NCBI GenBank assembly: GCA_900473205.1
Contig: UCLB01000030.1
Location: 63,652 to 117,502, forward strand
Reading direction: 5' to 3'
DNA: 53,851 nucleotides
Origin: Hyphomicrobiales bacterium
GTDB lineage: Bacteria > Pseudomonadota > Alphaproteobacteria > Rhizobiales > Rhizobiaceae
Each line of letters begins with the position of its first letter. Positions within the stretch are counted from its first letter, which is position 1. Positions 1-8,383 of this stretch are shown here, in pieces. Both the position numbers and the translations under genes were made by a program. Under the pieces are notes generated by a model that did no database searches, had not been told where the DNA came from, and saw only the letters and a list, made by a program, of their open reading frames with translations.

Positions 1-20
1 GGGGTAAGCCACACCCACTG
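1..20. repeat. Partial copy of intergenic palindromic repeat, family A
   Basis: The first 20 bases match the outer end of the right arm of the complete element at 5452-5624 (the stretch ending in TAAGCCACACCCAC). The element is cut by the window edge. It lies beyond the 3' end of the 5'-nucleotidase gene, an intergenic position typical of rhizobial mosaic palindromes. Confidence 0.7.
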
Positions 21-64
21 ACCTCTGCTGCAAACGGCAATTATGCTTCCGCGATCAAAAATGA

Positions 65-106
65 AGTCCTCTATCGAAGCCCGTCACCGAGCAGGCTTCG
101 ATAGAG
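65..106 (-). terminator. Hairpin downstream of the 5'-nucleotidase gene
   Basis: A perfect 13-bp inverted repeat (69-81 with 94-106, loop of 12) lies just beyond the stop codon at 120 on the minus strand. Reading minus, the stem is followed after about ten bases by a run of five T, so it may be a rho-independent terminator, though the T-run is not immediately adjacent. Confidence 0.6.
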
Positions 107-119
107 TGGTGTTGAACGA

Positions 120-2078
120 TTACTGTGCCGGAACGTTCAGTTCTTCACCAACTTCGATGTGGTTTGGACGCTTCAGCGCGTTGGCCTCGGCAATCTTCTT
201 CCACTCAGCGCCGTTGCCGTATTTCTCGGCAGCGATTTTCCAGAGCGAGTCACCGCGTGCCACCACGTATTTCCCAGCGGCGGCTGGTGCCGTGGTAGGG
301 GCCGAGGTGGTGGTTGCCGGTGCTGGGGAAGCTGGGGCCGTTGCGGCTGGCGCCGGAGCAGCAGGTGCGGTGGCGGCTGGAGGCGTTGCGGTTGCAGGAG
401 CCTGCGCCGTCGTTGCCGGGGCAGGTGTTGCAGGCTTGGCTTCCTTCGGCGGTGCCACGTAGTCGGCTGGGGTCACATCCATTACGCGGCCATCGGTGTA
501 GGGCTTGTAGGGGCTGTTTGCGCCGATATAGGCGGCGACAGCGTCTTCAAGGCTTGGTCCGAAGTCGTAAGGGTTGATGGCCTTGGTTGCGAAAGTCTTG
601 AAGCCATCGCCGCCGGTGCGGGTGTAGTTGTTGGTCACCACGCCGTAGGTCTTTTCCGGGTCGAGCTTGACGAAGTTGTCGCCTTCCTTGACCTCGACGG
701 AGACGATGCGGCTGCCAGCTGGCTTGGAGCGGTCGAAGGAATATTTCAGGCCAGCGGTCTGCACGAAGCGGCCTGCGCCTTCTTCGATCTGGCTGGCACC
801 GTTTTCAAGCGCTGCGACGAGATCGACGCCCTTGATCTGGAAGGTGGCGACGGAGTTCTGGAATGGCAGAACCGTCAGCACTTCGCCCATGGTCACAGGA
901 CCAGCGTCGATGGAGGCACGCAAGCCGCCGCCATTCTGGATGGCGATGGTGATGCCCTGATCCTTCACGCGGTCGAGCAGCGCGTCGGACACCAGGTTAC
1001 CCATGGTGCATTCCTTGGCGCGGCATACTTCACGAGAGCCATCGATGGCAGCTTCGCTGACGCCGATTTCCTTCTTCTTCATCTCTTCCAGCGGAGCGGC
1101 CAGTTCAGCCACGCGCTTGGTGAAGCCTTCGTCAGGCGTCACGGAGGCGTCGAGTAGCTTCGGTGCGCCGCTGGTGGACTTGACCACGCCGTTGTCATCG
1201 AAGGTAACGGTCAGATCGCCGAGATATTTTGAATAGGCATAGGCCGTGACGATTGGCACGTCGATGCCGGATGGGTCCTTGACCAGCGTTGGGTAGGGGC
1301 CAGCGGCCTTTGGATCAGTGCTGGAGAGCAGTGTGTGGCTGTGACCGCCGACGATGACGTCGATACCATCGACGGAGCGGGCGATTTCCTGATCCTTGAC
1401 GTAACCGACATGCGACAGTACGACGATCTTGTTGACGCCCTGATCCTGAATTTCCTTAACGGCACCCTTGAGATACTCGATTTCGTCTTCAAACGTCACC
1501 TTGTCGCCGGGCGAAGAGGTTTCGTTGGTGTCGGTTGCCAGCACGGAAACGACGGCAACCTTCTGGCCGCCCATGTCCTTGATGATGTAGCCCTTGAACT
1601 TGTCTTTCAGCTCGGAGCCGTCGGCAACCTTGGTGTTGCCGGAAATGATCGGGAACTTGACCGCGTTGATGAGCTTCAGCAGTTCTGCCGGGCCGTCATC
1701 GAATTCGTGGTTGCCGATGGCCATGGCGTCAAAGCCGATGCCGTTCATAAATTCGGCAACCGGGCCGCTTTTATACTGCGTGTAGAACAGGGAACCCTGA
1801 AACTGGTCGCCGGCATCCAGCACGAGAATGTTGGCATTGGCACCGAGTTCGGCGCGGCGCGCATCGATGGCGCTTTTGACGCGGGCGATGCCGCCGAAGC
1901 ATTCTTTCTTGTCCGCTTCCGCGGCAGAGCAGGTCGAGTCGAACTTGTTGATCGCCTCGATGCGCGAATGCAGATCGTTGATGTGGAGAATATTGAGTTG
2001 GTAATCAGCCAGAGCCGCACCAGCCGAAAGCGAAACGACCGAAGCGGTCATCAGGCCAAATCTCAAAATCCTGTTCAT
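120..2078 (-). CDS. Periplasmic 5'-nucleotidase / UDP-sugar hydrolase with C-terminal LysM domain
   Basis: A 652-residue exported metallophosphoesterase of the 5'-nucleotidase family, expected to dephosphorylate nucleotides or split UDP-sugars in the periplasm. Residues 1-24 form a signal peptide ending in GAALA. Metal-binding motifs are visible: NDLH (34-37), DAGDQ (88-92) and GNHEFD (122-127). The C-terminal nucleotidase domain carries the substrate-stacking type sequence NNYTRTGGDGF. A Pro/Ala/Thr-rich linker of about 55 residues then leads to a LysM domain (about 604-652, YVVARGDSLWKIA), which in this family binds peptidoglycan; retention at the wall is inferred. The low-complexity linker yields long spurious ORFs on the other strand. 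It is transcribed alone, with a hairpin after its stop. Confidence 0.93.
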   Translation of the reverse strand: MNRILRFGLMTASVVSLSAGAALADYQLNILHINDLHSRIEAINKFDSTCSAAEADKKECFGGIARVKSAIDARRAELGANANILVLDAGDQFQGSLFYTQYKSGPVAEFMNGIGFDAMAIGNHEFDDGPAELLKLINAVKFPIISGNTKVADGSELKDKFKGYIIKDMGGQKVAVVSVLATDTNETSSPGDKVTFEDEIEYLKGAVKEIQDQGVNKIVVLSHVGYVKDQEIARSVDGIDVIVGGHSHTLLSSTDPKAAGPYPTLVKDPSGIDVPIVTAYAYSKYLGDLTVTFDDNGVVKSTSGAPKLLDASVTPDEGFTKRVAELAAPLEEMKKKEIGVSEAAIDGSREVCRAKECTMGNLVSDALLDRVKDQGITIAIQNGGGLRASIDAGPVTMGEVLTVLPFQNSVATFQIKGVDLVAALENGASQIEEGAGRFVQTAGLKYSFDRSKPAGSRIVSVEVKEGDNFVKLDPEKTYGVVTNNYTRTGGDGFKTFATKAINPYDFGPSLEDAVAAYIGANSPYKPYTDGRVMDVTPADYVAPPKEAKPATPAPATTAQAPATATPPAATAPAAPAPAATAPASPAPATTTSAPTTAPAAAGKYVVARGDSLWKIAAEKYGNGAEWKKIAEANALKRPNHIEVGEELNVPAQ

Positions 2079-2224
2079 CGTCTTATCTCTCCTGTTTTAC
2101 CCAATACGAAGCCGGGAGGCTCGTCCTGCCGCCATAGCTACTGCGAAATCATGACAGTGGTTCAAAGGCGATGTTTTCATCTCGCGGCATCTGCCGCAAG
2201 TAGAATTATGACAGGGTTGTGCAA

Positions 2225-2256
2225 ATAAAAAACGCGCGCTGCACGCGCGCGTTGAA
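2225..2256 (-). terminator. Rho-independent terminator of the Omp10-like gene
   Basis: A GC-rich hairpin (AACGCGCGC paired with GCGCGCGTT around 2231-2253) is followed on the minus strand by a run of T (2225-2230). It sits about 30 bases past the stop of the lipoprotein gene at 2286. Confidence 0.8.
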
Positions 2257-2285
2257 ATAAACAGGAGCGGTCGGCTGAAACGCAA

Positions 2286-2657
2286 TCAGCCCTGACGCGT
2301 CAGCGTGAACTGGCTGTTGGTATCGGTGGTGCAATTCAGCTGCGAACGGGAGATGAGCGCGCAGTTGACGCGCGACTGGGTATTGCGGACCAGCGAGGTC
2401 ATGTTGATCTCGTACAGCGTCGGCGAAATGGTGACGTAAGTGCCGGACGCCAGCAGCGTGTTGCTATCCGTGGAGCGGGTGGAGAATGCGCCCGCCTGGA
2501 ATGTCGAGACGATGCCGTTCTTGTCTACCCAGCGACCATCCACAGCCGGACCCTGCGGCATGGCGGATGCCATGGGGCGCGGCGATGGCGCCGAAGGAGC
2601 GCACGAAGAGGCAGCAATTGCGGCCAGAACCAAGGCGGCGCCTGTCTTGAAATTCAT
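2286..2657 (-). CDS. Omp10-family outer membrane lipoprotein
   Basis: A 123-residue lipoprotein. The start at 2657 (MNFKTG) is preferred over an upstream in-frame codon because AGGAG lies nine bases ahead of it. Residues 1-18 are a signal peptide and Cys19 (AASSC) is the lipidation site. The mature part matches, from memory, Brucella Omp10: a [11 protein letters not shown] segment, then [20 protein letters not shown] and a Cys pair ([13 protein letters not shown]). Omp10 is a surface-exposed minor outer membrane lipoprotein of unknown biochemical role. It is monocistronic, with its own terminator at 2225-2256. Confidence 0.85.
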   Translation of the reverse strand: MNFKTGAALVLAAIAASSCAPSAPSPRPMASAMPQGPAVDGRWVDKNGIVSTFQAGAFSTRSTDSNTLLASGTYVTISPTLYEINMTSLVRNTQSRVNCALISRSQLNCTTDTNSQFTLTRQG

Positions 2658-2783
2658 CTTGTCTGTCTCCTGCGATTCTTCTCGATCTTCGAAAAAGACC
2701 ATGGATTGAAGTTAGCTTTATTGCAAGCGAACGACGACCTCTATGCACCGGTTCCAGGCATGTCCGACTAAAGTGACGGCGTT

Positions 2784-2821
2784 GCAAACCGGCACCAGAG
2801 CCTTGCTCCGGGCCGGTTTGC
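2784..2821 (-). terminator. Hairpin after homospermidine synthase
   Basis: Ten-base perfect inverted repeat (2784-2793 with 2812-2821) separated by 18 bases, just past the hss stop at 2837. There is no T-run, so it may stabilise the 3' end or be a short palindromic element rather than a classical terminator. Confidence 0.45.
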
Positions 2822-2836
2822 CAGATCGAGCCGCGC

Positions 2837-4285
2837 TTATCCGCGAACCAGAATGTTGCGGAACTGCCAAGGGTCGTCCGTGTCGATATCCTCAGGGAAC
2901 AGACCCGGCCTGCCTTCCAGTGGTGTCCAGTCGGTATAATGTCCTTCGACCGGGCCGAGATAGCGGCGCTGAATGTTGAGGCAGCGGCGGTAATCCAGCT
3001 CATCGGCTTCAACGATGCCGGCTTGCGGATTTTCCAGAGCCCAGACCATGCCCGATAGCACGGCCGAGGAGACCTGAAGGCCGGTGGCATTCTGGTCGGG
3101 CGCAAGCTTGCGCGCCTCTTCCAGTGTCAGGCGCGAGCCATACCAATAGGCATTTTTCTCATGGCCATAAAGCAGCACGCCGAGTTCGTCTGCGCCATCG
3201 GTCAGCTCGCTTTCGGTCAGAACATGCTGCACGGGCTGGGCAATGCCGCCATTGCCGAACATTTCATAGAGCGACAGAACCGCGTCGTTGCAGGGATGGT
3301 AGGCGTAATGGCAGGTGGGGCGGAATTCCACATGGCCGCGCTTGTCGCGCACCGTGAAGTAGTCCGAAATCGAAATCGCTTCATTATGCGTGACCAGCAG
3401 GCCGTATTGGGCGCCAAGCGTGGGGCACCATGTGCGCACGCGGGTGCTGGCGCCGGGCTGGTCGAGAAAAATCGCGGCCTTGGTGCCTTTTTTCTGCTTC
3501 TTCGCGTTTTTCGGCATCCATTTTTCATGGCTGCCCCAGCCGAGTTCTGCCGGTTGCAGACCTTCAGCGATGAATCCTTCCACCGACCATGTATTCCAGA
3601 AGGTGTTGAAAGGTTTAGGATCTTTGGCACGCTGGGTGTCACGCTCGGCAATGTGTACGCCCTTGACGCCCAGCGTCTGCATCAGCTTTGCCCAGCCTTC
3701 GCGGTCATCAGCTGCCGGTTCATCGAATTCCAGATTGGTGTCCTTGGCCAGATTGACGAGGGCCTGCTTGACGAACCAGGAGACCATGCCGGGATTGGCA
3801 CCGCAGGTGGAAACCGCCGTCGTACCTCCGGGGCGCTTGGCCTTTTCTTTCAGCATGGTTTCGCGTAGCGCATAATTGGTGCGCGCGGCATTGTCGGCAT
3901 CGGTATCGAAATAAAAGCCCGGCCAAGGCTCCACCACCGTATCGATGTAGAGCATGCCGTATTTGCGGCACAGCTTCATCAGATCGACCGAGGAGGCGTC
4001 CACGGAAAGATTGACGCAGAAGCCCTGTCCCTCGACATTCTTGACGAGCGGTTTCAGAACATCCTTGTAGTTATCCTTGGTCAGATGCGCGCGGATGTGG
4101 CGAATGCCGCGGCCATCCAGATATTCGGCAATATCCTCACGCGGATCGATGACGACCAGTCGCGACAGGTCGAACTTGAAGTGCCTTTCGATCAACGGAA
4201 GCGTACCGCGCCCGATGGAGCCGAAACCGATCATGATGATGGGACCGGTAATTTCGCCGTAAATCGGGTATTCAACTTCCGTCAT
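2837..4285 (-). CDS. hss: Homospermidine synthase
   Basis: A 482-residue NAD-dependent synthase that joins putrescine-derived units into sym-homospermidine, the characteristic polyamine of many rhizobia. The N-terminus has the dinucleotide-binding sequence GFGSIGRGTLPLIE, followed by the saccharopine-dehydrogenase-like fold (VVIDPRE; CGANPGMVSWFVKQAL). I place the start at 4285 (MTEVEYPIYG) because AGAGGAAA lies at the right distance upstream; a slightly longer in-frame start at 4309 has no such site. Length and whole-sequence character fit bacterial homospermidine synthases. No polyamine decarboxylase gene is adjacent in this window, so substrate supply is encoded elsewhere. Confidence 0.95.
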   Translation of the reverse strand: MTEVEYPIYGEITGPIIMIGFGSIGRGTLPLIERHFKFDLSRLVVIDPREDIAEYLDGRGIRHIRAHLTKDNYKDVLKPLVKNVEGQGFCVNLSVDASSVDLMKLCRKYGMLYIDTVVEPWPGFYFDTDADNAARTNYALRETMLKEKAKRPGGTTAVSTCGANPGMVSWFVKQALVNLAKDTNLEFDEPAADDREGWAKLMQTLGVKGVHIAERDTQRAKDPKPFNTFWNTWSVEGFIAEGLQPAELGWGSHEKWMPKNAKKQKKGTKAAIFLDQPGASTRVRTWCPTLGAQYGLLVTHNEAISISDYFTVRDKRGHVEFRPTCHYAYHPCNDAVLSLYEMFGNGGIAQPVQHVLTESELTDGADELGVLLYGHEKNAYWYGSRLTLEEARKLAPDQNATGLQVSSAVLSGMVWALENPQAGIVEADELDYRRCLNIQRRYLGPVEGHYTDWTPLEGRPGLFPEDIDTDDPWQFRNILVRG

Positions 4286-4507
4286 TCTCAATTTCCTCTT
4301 TGAAGACAAGGCTTAAGCTAGATGATTAGGCCTCAACAATAAAGGGTAGCCGGATGACGGGCGTATGAAGACTGTGAGAAAGGTAAACCGATCCACCCCG
4401 CTTCATCATAAAATCATCGGTATAGCTTCGGACTACGCATTTCCAATTCATCAACTATAATGATGCGGATCAGAAGTTGTGTTCGTGTTTTAGGGGAGTC
4501 AGATATC

Positions 4508-5437
4508 GTGCGTCAGGAGACTGCCAGTTTGGATAGTCTTATAGAGCGCGTCATTGCGCTGCAGGACATGACGCCTGTTTTTATCGCCCTTTACGACACG
4601 GACGACAGGCTTCGCCACGCCAACCGCGCCTTCCGCCAGGCCTTCAATCTCAGCGATGATGCGTTCCCCACATGGGCTGAAATCATCCGCGCCAATTATA
4701 ATGACCGCAAGGGCCTGATCATCACCACCACGGATTTCGAGGCTTGGTTCCTGTCGGCGCAATCGCGTCGCGGCAAGCTGCCTTTTCGTGGGCTGGAACT
4801 CGACATGCATGACGGTCGCTGGATCTGGATGACCGAAACCGTGCAGGACGACGGCTGGATGCTGTGCGTTGGCAACGACATCACGGCGCTCAGGCAAAAC
4901 CAGCGCAGCCTGCGGCAAGACCGCGACATTGCGCTACGCGCAGCACAAACCGATGAGCTGACCGGCACCGCCAACCGCCGTTTCGTTTTCACCAAGCTCG
5001 GCGTTCAGATCGAAAATGTCCAGAAGGGCATCGAAAGCTCCTTCGGGCTCTGCGTGATGGATATCGACTTCTTCAAAAGCATCAACGACCGTTTTGGTCA
5101 TCAGGGCGGCGATACGGTGCTGCGCGATTTCGTCAAGATCGCCCATTCCACCATCCGCCGCTCCGACACCTTCGGGCGTGTCGGCGGCGAGGAGTTTGTC
5201 CTCATCATGCCGCGCACGATCCTTTCGGAGTGCATCGGTATCGTGGAACGGCTGTTGGAAAAGGTGCGGACATCCTGCCCGTTTCCGGGCGCCGCCGATT
5301 TTTCCTATAGCTGCTCGGCGGGGCTTTCGCTGTTCCGTTGCGGGGAAAGTGCCAGCGAGCTTTACCAGCGGGCCGACCGTGCACTTTACGAGGCGAAGGA
5401 GCGGGGACGGGCTCGGGTGGAGTGGGTGTTGGAGTAA
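4508..5437 (+). CDS. PAS-GGDEF protein, probable diguanylate cyclase
   Basis: Makes cyclic di-GMP from two GTP if active. The C-terminal half is a complete GGDEF domain: DELTGTANRR at its start, DIDFFKSINDRFGHQGGD for metal and substrate binding, and the signature GRVGGEEFVLIMPR (GGEEF, an active variant). No RxxD inhibitory site is obvious just before it. The N-terminal part resembles a PAS/PAC sensor (FIALYDTDDRLRHANRAF; DGRWIWMTETVQDDGWM). I prefer the GTG at 4508 because AGGGGAG lies at 4492-4498, nine bases upstream; an ATG at 4460 lacks a site. No membrane segment is seen, so the protein should be cytosolic. It stands alone. Confidence 0.9.
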   Translation: MRQETASLDSLIERVIALQDMTPVFIALYDTDDRLRHANRAFRQAFNLSDDAFPTWAEIIRANYNDRKGLIITTTDFEAWFLSAQSRRGKLPFRGLELDMHDGRWIWMTETVQDDGWMLCVGNDITALRQNQRSLRQDRDIALRAAQTDELTGTANRRFVFTKLGVQIENVQKGIESSFGLCVMDIDFFKSINDRFGHQGGDTVLRDFVKIAHSTIRRSDTFGRVGGEEFVLIMPRTILSECIGIVERLLEKVRTSCPFPGAADFSYSCSAGLSLFRCGESASELYQRADRALYEAKERGRARVEWVLE

Positions 5438-5451
5438 TTGGTTGGAGAGTT

Positions 5452-5624
5452 GTGGGTGCCGCTTACCCCCTCTGCCTGCCGGCATCTCCCCCACAAGGGG
5501 GGAGAAAATTCGCAGCACCGTCTCGCCTATCTCCAGCGTTGAGACCATGGGAAGCGCGGACCCCTCGCTGTCTCCCCCCTTGTGGGGGAGATGCCGGCAG
5601 GCAGAGGGGGTAAGCCACACCCAC
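5452..5624. repeat. Complete intergenic palindromic element, family A (RIME-like)
   Basis: Two nearly identical arms of about 53 bases in inverted orientation (5452-5504 and 5571-5624) flank a 66-base centre. Each arm holds its own smaller palindrome (CTCCCCCACAAGGGGGGAG type), so the transcript could fold at two levels. The arm sequence, with its CTGCCTGCCGGCA core, recurs at both window ends. Mosaic palindromes of this kind are known in rhizobia as RIME-type elements; assignment to that named family is from memory. It separates the convergent GGDEF and aminotransferase genes and may act as a bidirectional transcription barrier. Confidence 0.85.
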
Positions 5625-5649
5625 AGTGCCTAAATGTAAAGCCGGGTGG

Positions 5650-6285
5650 TCAAACCAACTCCGCCGCCACCAACCCATGCAGCGAATTGCCGACAAACAG
5701 CTTTCGGCCCGCCAAATCGGCAAGCTTCAGCGCCTGTCCGCGCGCCTTGCGCTCACGAATAAGGTCGGCGCGCAGGACGCCAGGGAGGATGCCGCTGTCG
5801 AGGGGTGGCGTCAGTAATTGGCCTTCGGCACCTTCCACAAAAACGCTGGTGGTCGAGCATTCGCAGATTTCGCCGCGCTCATTCAGCAGCAGAACCTCGT
5901 CCGCTTCCGTGGTGGAGAATTCCGCACGGGCCGCTTCGTAAGGTTCGCGACGGGACGATTTATGGCGGTAGAAGGTGTCGCTGGAATCCAAGCGCGTCTT
6001 TTCCGCGATCTTCACCCGCCAGACCGCGCCATCACACAGGGGCACGAAGGGCTCGGAGGTGATGTCGAGTTCGCCCTTGTAATTCATCACCACCCGCACG
6101 GTCATCGGTGCGTCGCCGCTGATCGCAGTCTTCAGCGCCTTGACCGTATCTGCGGGTGCGCGAAAACCAAGTGCGTCCGCAGAGCGTAGCAGGCGGCGCA
6201 TGTGCTGCTCCAGCCGCTGAAAACCGGTGCCCGGTTCCCAGCGCAACGTTTCCCTCAATGTCAGATCAGCGGGTTTGCGTTTCAT
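5650..6285 (-). CDS. Aminotransferase class IV family protein (aminodeoxychorismate lyase-like)
   Basis: A 211-residue PLP enzyme of the class IV fold. The family lysine is in FYRHKSSRREPYE (the Schiff-base position of PabC-type lyases), followed by NERGEICECSTTSVFV, which matches the cofactor-phosphate region, and SGILPGVLRADLI near the end. It is shorter than typical PabC (about 270 residues) at the N-terminus. The role in folate synthesis (4-amino-4-deoxychorismate to p-aminobenzoate) is possible but no pabA or pabB is adjacent, so the substrate is unproven; D-amino-acid or branched-chain transaminase activity is less likely for this length. It lies 83 bases downstream of pepF on the same strand and may be co-transcribed. 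Confidence 0.75.
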   Translation of the reverse strand: MKRKPADLTLRETLRWEPGTGFQRLEQHMRRLLRSADALGFRAPADTVKALKTAISGDAPMTVRVVMNYKGELDITSEPFVPLCDGAVWRVKIAEKTRLDSSDTFYRHKSSRREPYEAARAEFSTTEADEVLLLNERGEICECSTTSVFVEGAEGQLLTPPLDSGILPGVLRADLIRERKARGQALKLADLAGRKLFVGNSLHGLVAAELV

Positions 6286-6368
6286 GGTCAGCGTCCATCA
6301 TGCGATTCACGTAAGGTGAGGCATAAGAACCGGCGAAGCTTGTCCGAAATGGGAGCCTCGCCGTTTTT

Positions 6369-8213
6369 TTATTCTTTATCGAGTGCTTCCAGCTCGTCGA
6401 TCAATCCCTCGATCATCGACAGACCCTTGCTCCAGAAGGAGGGATCGGTCGCATCGAGGCCGAAAGGCTTCAGCAATTCGGAATGGTGCTTTGTGCCGCC
6501 CGCCTTGAGAAGCTCGAAATATTTGTCCTGAAAGCCTGTCTCGGCATTCTGGTAGACCGCATAGAGCGAGTTCACCAGGCAATCGCCAAAAGCATAGGCG
6601 TAGACATAGAAGGGCGAATGGATGAAGTGGGGGATATAGGTCCACCAGCTTTCATAACCTTCGGAAATCTTGATCGCCGGGCCGAGGCTTTCTTCCTGAA
6701 CCGACAGCCACAGCTCGCCGATCTGCTCGGCGGTCAACTCGCCTTCTTTACGAGCCGTGTGGACCTTGCGCTCGAATTCGTAAAAGGCAATCTGGCGCAC
6801 GACCGTATTGATCATGTCTTCCACCTTGCGGGCCAGCATCGCCTTGCGCTCTTTGCTATCCCTGGTGCCATCCAGAAGCTTGCGGAAGGTCAGCATTTCT
6901 CCAAAGACGGAGGCAGTTTCGGCAAGCGTCAGTGGCGTGGCGCACATCAGCGCGCCCTGTCCACCGGCCAGAACCTGATGCACGCCATGGCCAAGCTCAT
7001 GCGCCAGCGTCATCACGTCCCGTGGCTTGCCGAGGTAATTGACCAGCACATAGGGATGTGCGGACGGCACGGTAGGATGGGCGAACGCGCCGGGCGCCTT
7101 GCCGGGGCGGGCGGGGGCGTCGATCCATTCCTCATCAAAGAAGCGGCGGGCGATATCGGCCATTTCGGGGGCGAAATCGCCATAGGCTGAAAGCACCGTG
7201 TCCTTTGCGTCTTCCCATGGAATGACGGCATTCGACGTATCGGGCAGGGGCGCGTTGCGATCCCAATAGTTCATCTGCTCCATGCCGAGCCACTTGGCTT
7301 TCATCTTGTAATAGCGATGCGACAGGCGCGGATAGGCTTCGGTAACGGCCTGCGCCAGCGCATCCACCACTTCGCGCTCGACGCGGTTGGCCAGATGGCG
7401 GCTATCGGCAATGTCTTCGAACTTGCGCCAGCGGTCGGAGATTTCCTTGTCCTTCGCAAGCGTATTGGTGATCAGCGTGAAGACGCGCAGATTGTTCTTG
7501 AAGGTCGCGCTCAGTGCCTGCGCTGCCTTTTTGCGGGTCTCCGGGTCGGGGTCCTGAAGGAGATTGAGTGTTTCTTCCAACGCGAGGCTCTTGCCATCCA
7601 ACTCGAAGCGCAAATCCGTCATGGTCTCATCGAACAGGCGGTTGAAGGCGGCGGCACTGGTCATGGATTTTTCGAGGAACAGCTGTTCCAGGCTGTCATC
7701 CAGCTGGTGCGGCTTGTCCTTGCGCAAATCCACGAGCCAGGGCTTGTAATGACCTGTGAGAGCGTCATTGGCGATGGCGGCGTCAATCGTCGCATCATCG
7801 ATGCGGTTCAGTTCCAGCGCGAAAAACAGCAGATGCGACGACATGTCCGTCAGTTTCGACTGGGCATCTCCATAAATCTTGCCATTGGCCGGATTGGATG
7901 TATCGGAAAAATAGGTAAGGCCCGCAAAAGAGCCGATGCGACCGAGAAGGTCGTCCAGCGCTTCATATTCCTTCAGCGCGGCACCAAGCCCCTGATCACC
8001 GGAAAGCTTGGCAGCAGCTTCCAGCTTGCCCTTCCACTTCGCCTCAAAAGCCTTTGCATCGCTTGCCGCTTTTTCCAGTGCCTGCTTGTATTCGGATGAA
8101 TCCGCGGAGGGGTAGAGGTCGGACAGCTTCCATGTGGGGAGGTCACCGAGGGGGGCAGCCCCTGCGCTATCGGTCGAAAAGGCGGGCAGGGGGATCGATG
8201 TCTTCAAGGTCAT
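6369..8213 (-). CDS. pepF: Oligoendopeptidase F, M3 family zinc metallopeptidase
   Basis: A 614-residue cytosolic peptidase degrading oligopeptides. The zinc site is HELGHGVHQ (HExxH) with the downstream glutamate in ETASVFGEML, both hallmarks of M3. The first third is the helical oligopeptidase F N-terminal domain. The start at 8213 (MTLKTSIPLP) is chosen because GAGGAAA lies about nine bases upstream; the longer in-frame start at 8288 has none. The C-terminal part (IHSPFYVYAYAFGDCLVNSLY) forms the conserved substrate channel. It is followed on the same strand by the class IV aminotransferase. Confidence 0.93.
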   Translation of the reverse strand: MTLKTSIPLPAFSTDSAGAAPLGDLPTWKLSDLYPSADSSEYKQALEKAASDAKAFEAKWKGKLEAAAKLSGDQGLGAALKEYEALDDLLGRIGSFAGLTYFSDTSNPANGKIYGDAQSKLTDMSSHLLFFALELNRIDDATIDAAIANDALTGHYKPWLVDLRKDKPHQLDDSLEQLFLEKSMTSAAAFNRLFDETMTDLRFELDGKSLALEETLNLLQDPDPETRKKAAQALSATFKNNLRVFTLITNTLAKDKEISDRWRKFEDIADSRHLANRVEREVVDALAQAVTEAYPRLSHRYYKMKAKWLGMEQMNYWDRNAPLPDTSNAVIPWEDAKDTVLSAYGDFAPEMADIARRFFDEEWIDAPARPGKAPGAFAHPTVPSAHPYVLVNYLGKPRDVMTLAHELGHGVHQVLAGGQGALMCATPLTLAETASVFGEMLTFRKLLDGTRDSKERKAMLARKVEDMINTVVRQIAFYEFERKVHTARKEGELTAEQIGELWLSVQEESLGPAIKISEGYESWWTYIPHFIHSPFYVYAYAFGDCLVNSLYAVYQNAETGFQDKYFELLKAGGTKHHSELLKPFGLDATDPSFWSKGLSMIEGLIDELEALDKE

Positions 8214-8383
8214 GTCAGGCTTTTCCTCTTTATCTCTTTGCCCAAGCATATGGGGGCTGTGTTTCCCGTGGCAATGCTTAAAATGCAAGCAAATCTCAAA
8301 ACTGGATGTTCAAGCCTTCCGTGTCACATTCGGCTCAAAGGCCTGCATGAAGCAGGTCCATAAACCGGAAACCGGAGCCTGAC

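Noticed and set aside
2464..3105. 213-residue minus-strand frame spanning the hss-omp10 gap
   Set aside because: It covers parts of two real genes in another frame and has no family features.
6333..6370. Plus-strand hairpin CGGCGA/TCGCCG followed by seven T
   Set aside because: No plus-strand gene ends here, stem is only six bases with a long loop, and the T-run is probably the reverse of the pepF 3' end.
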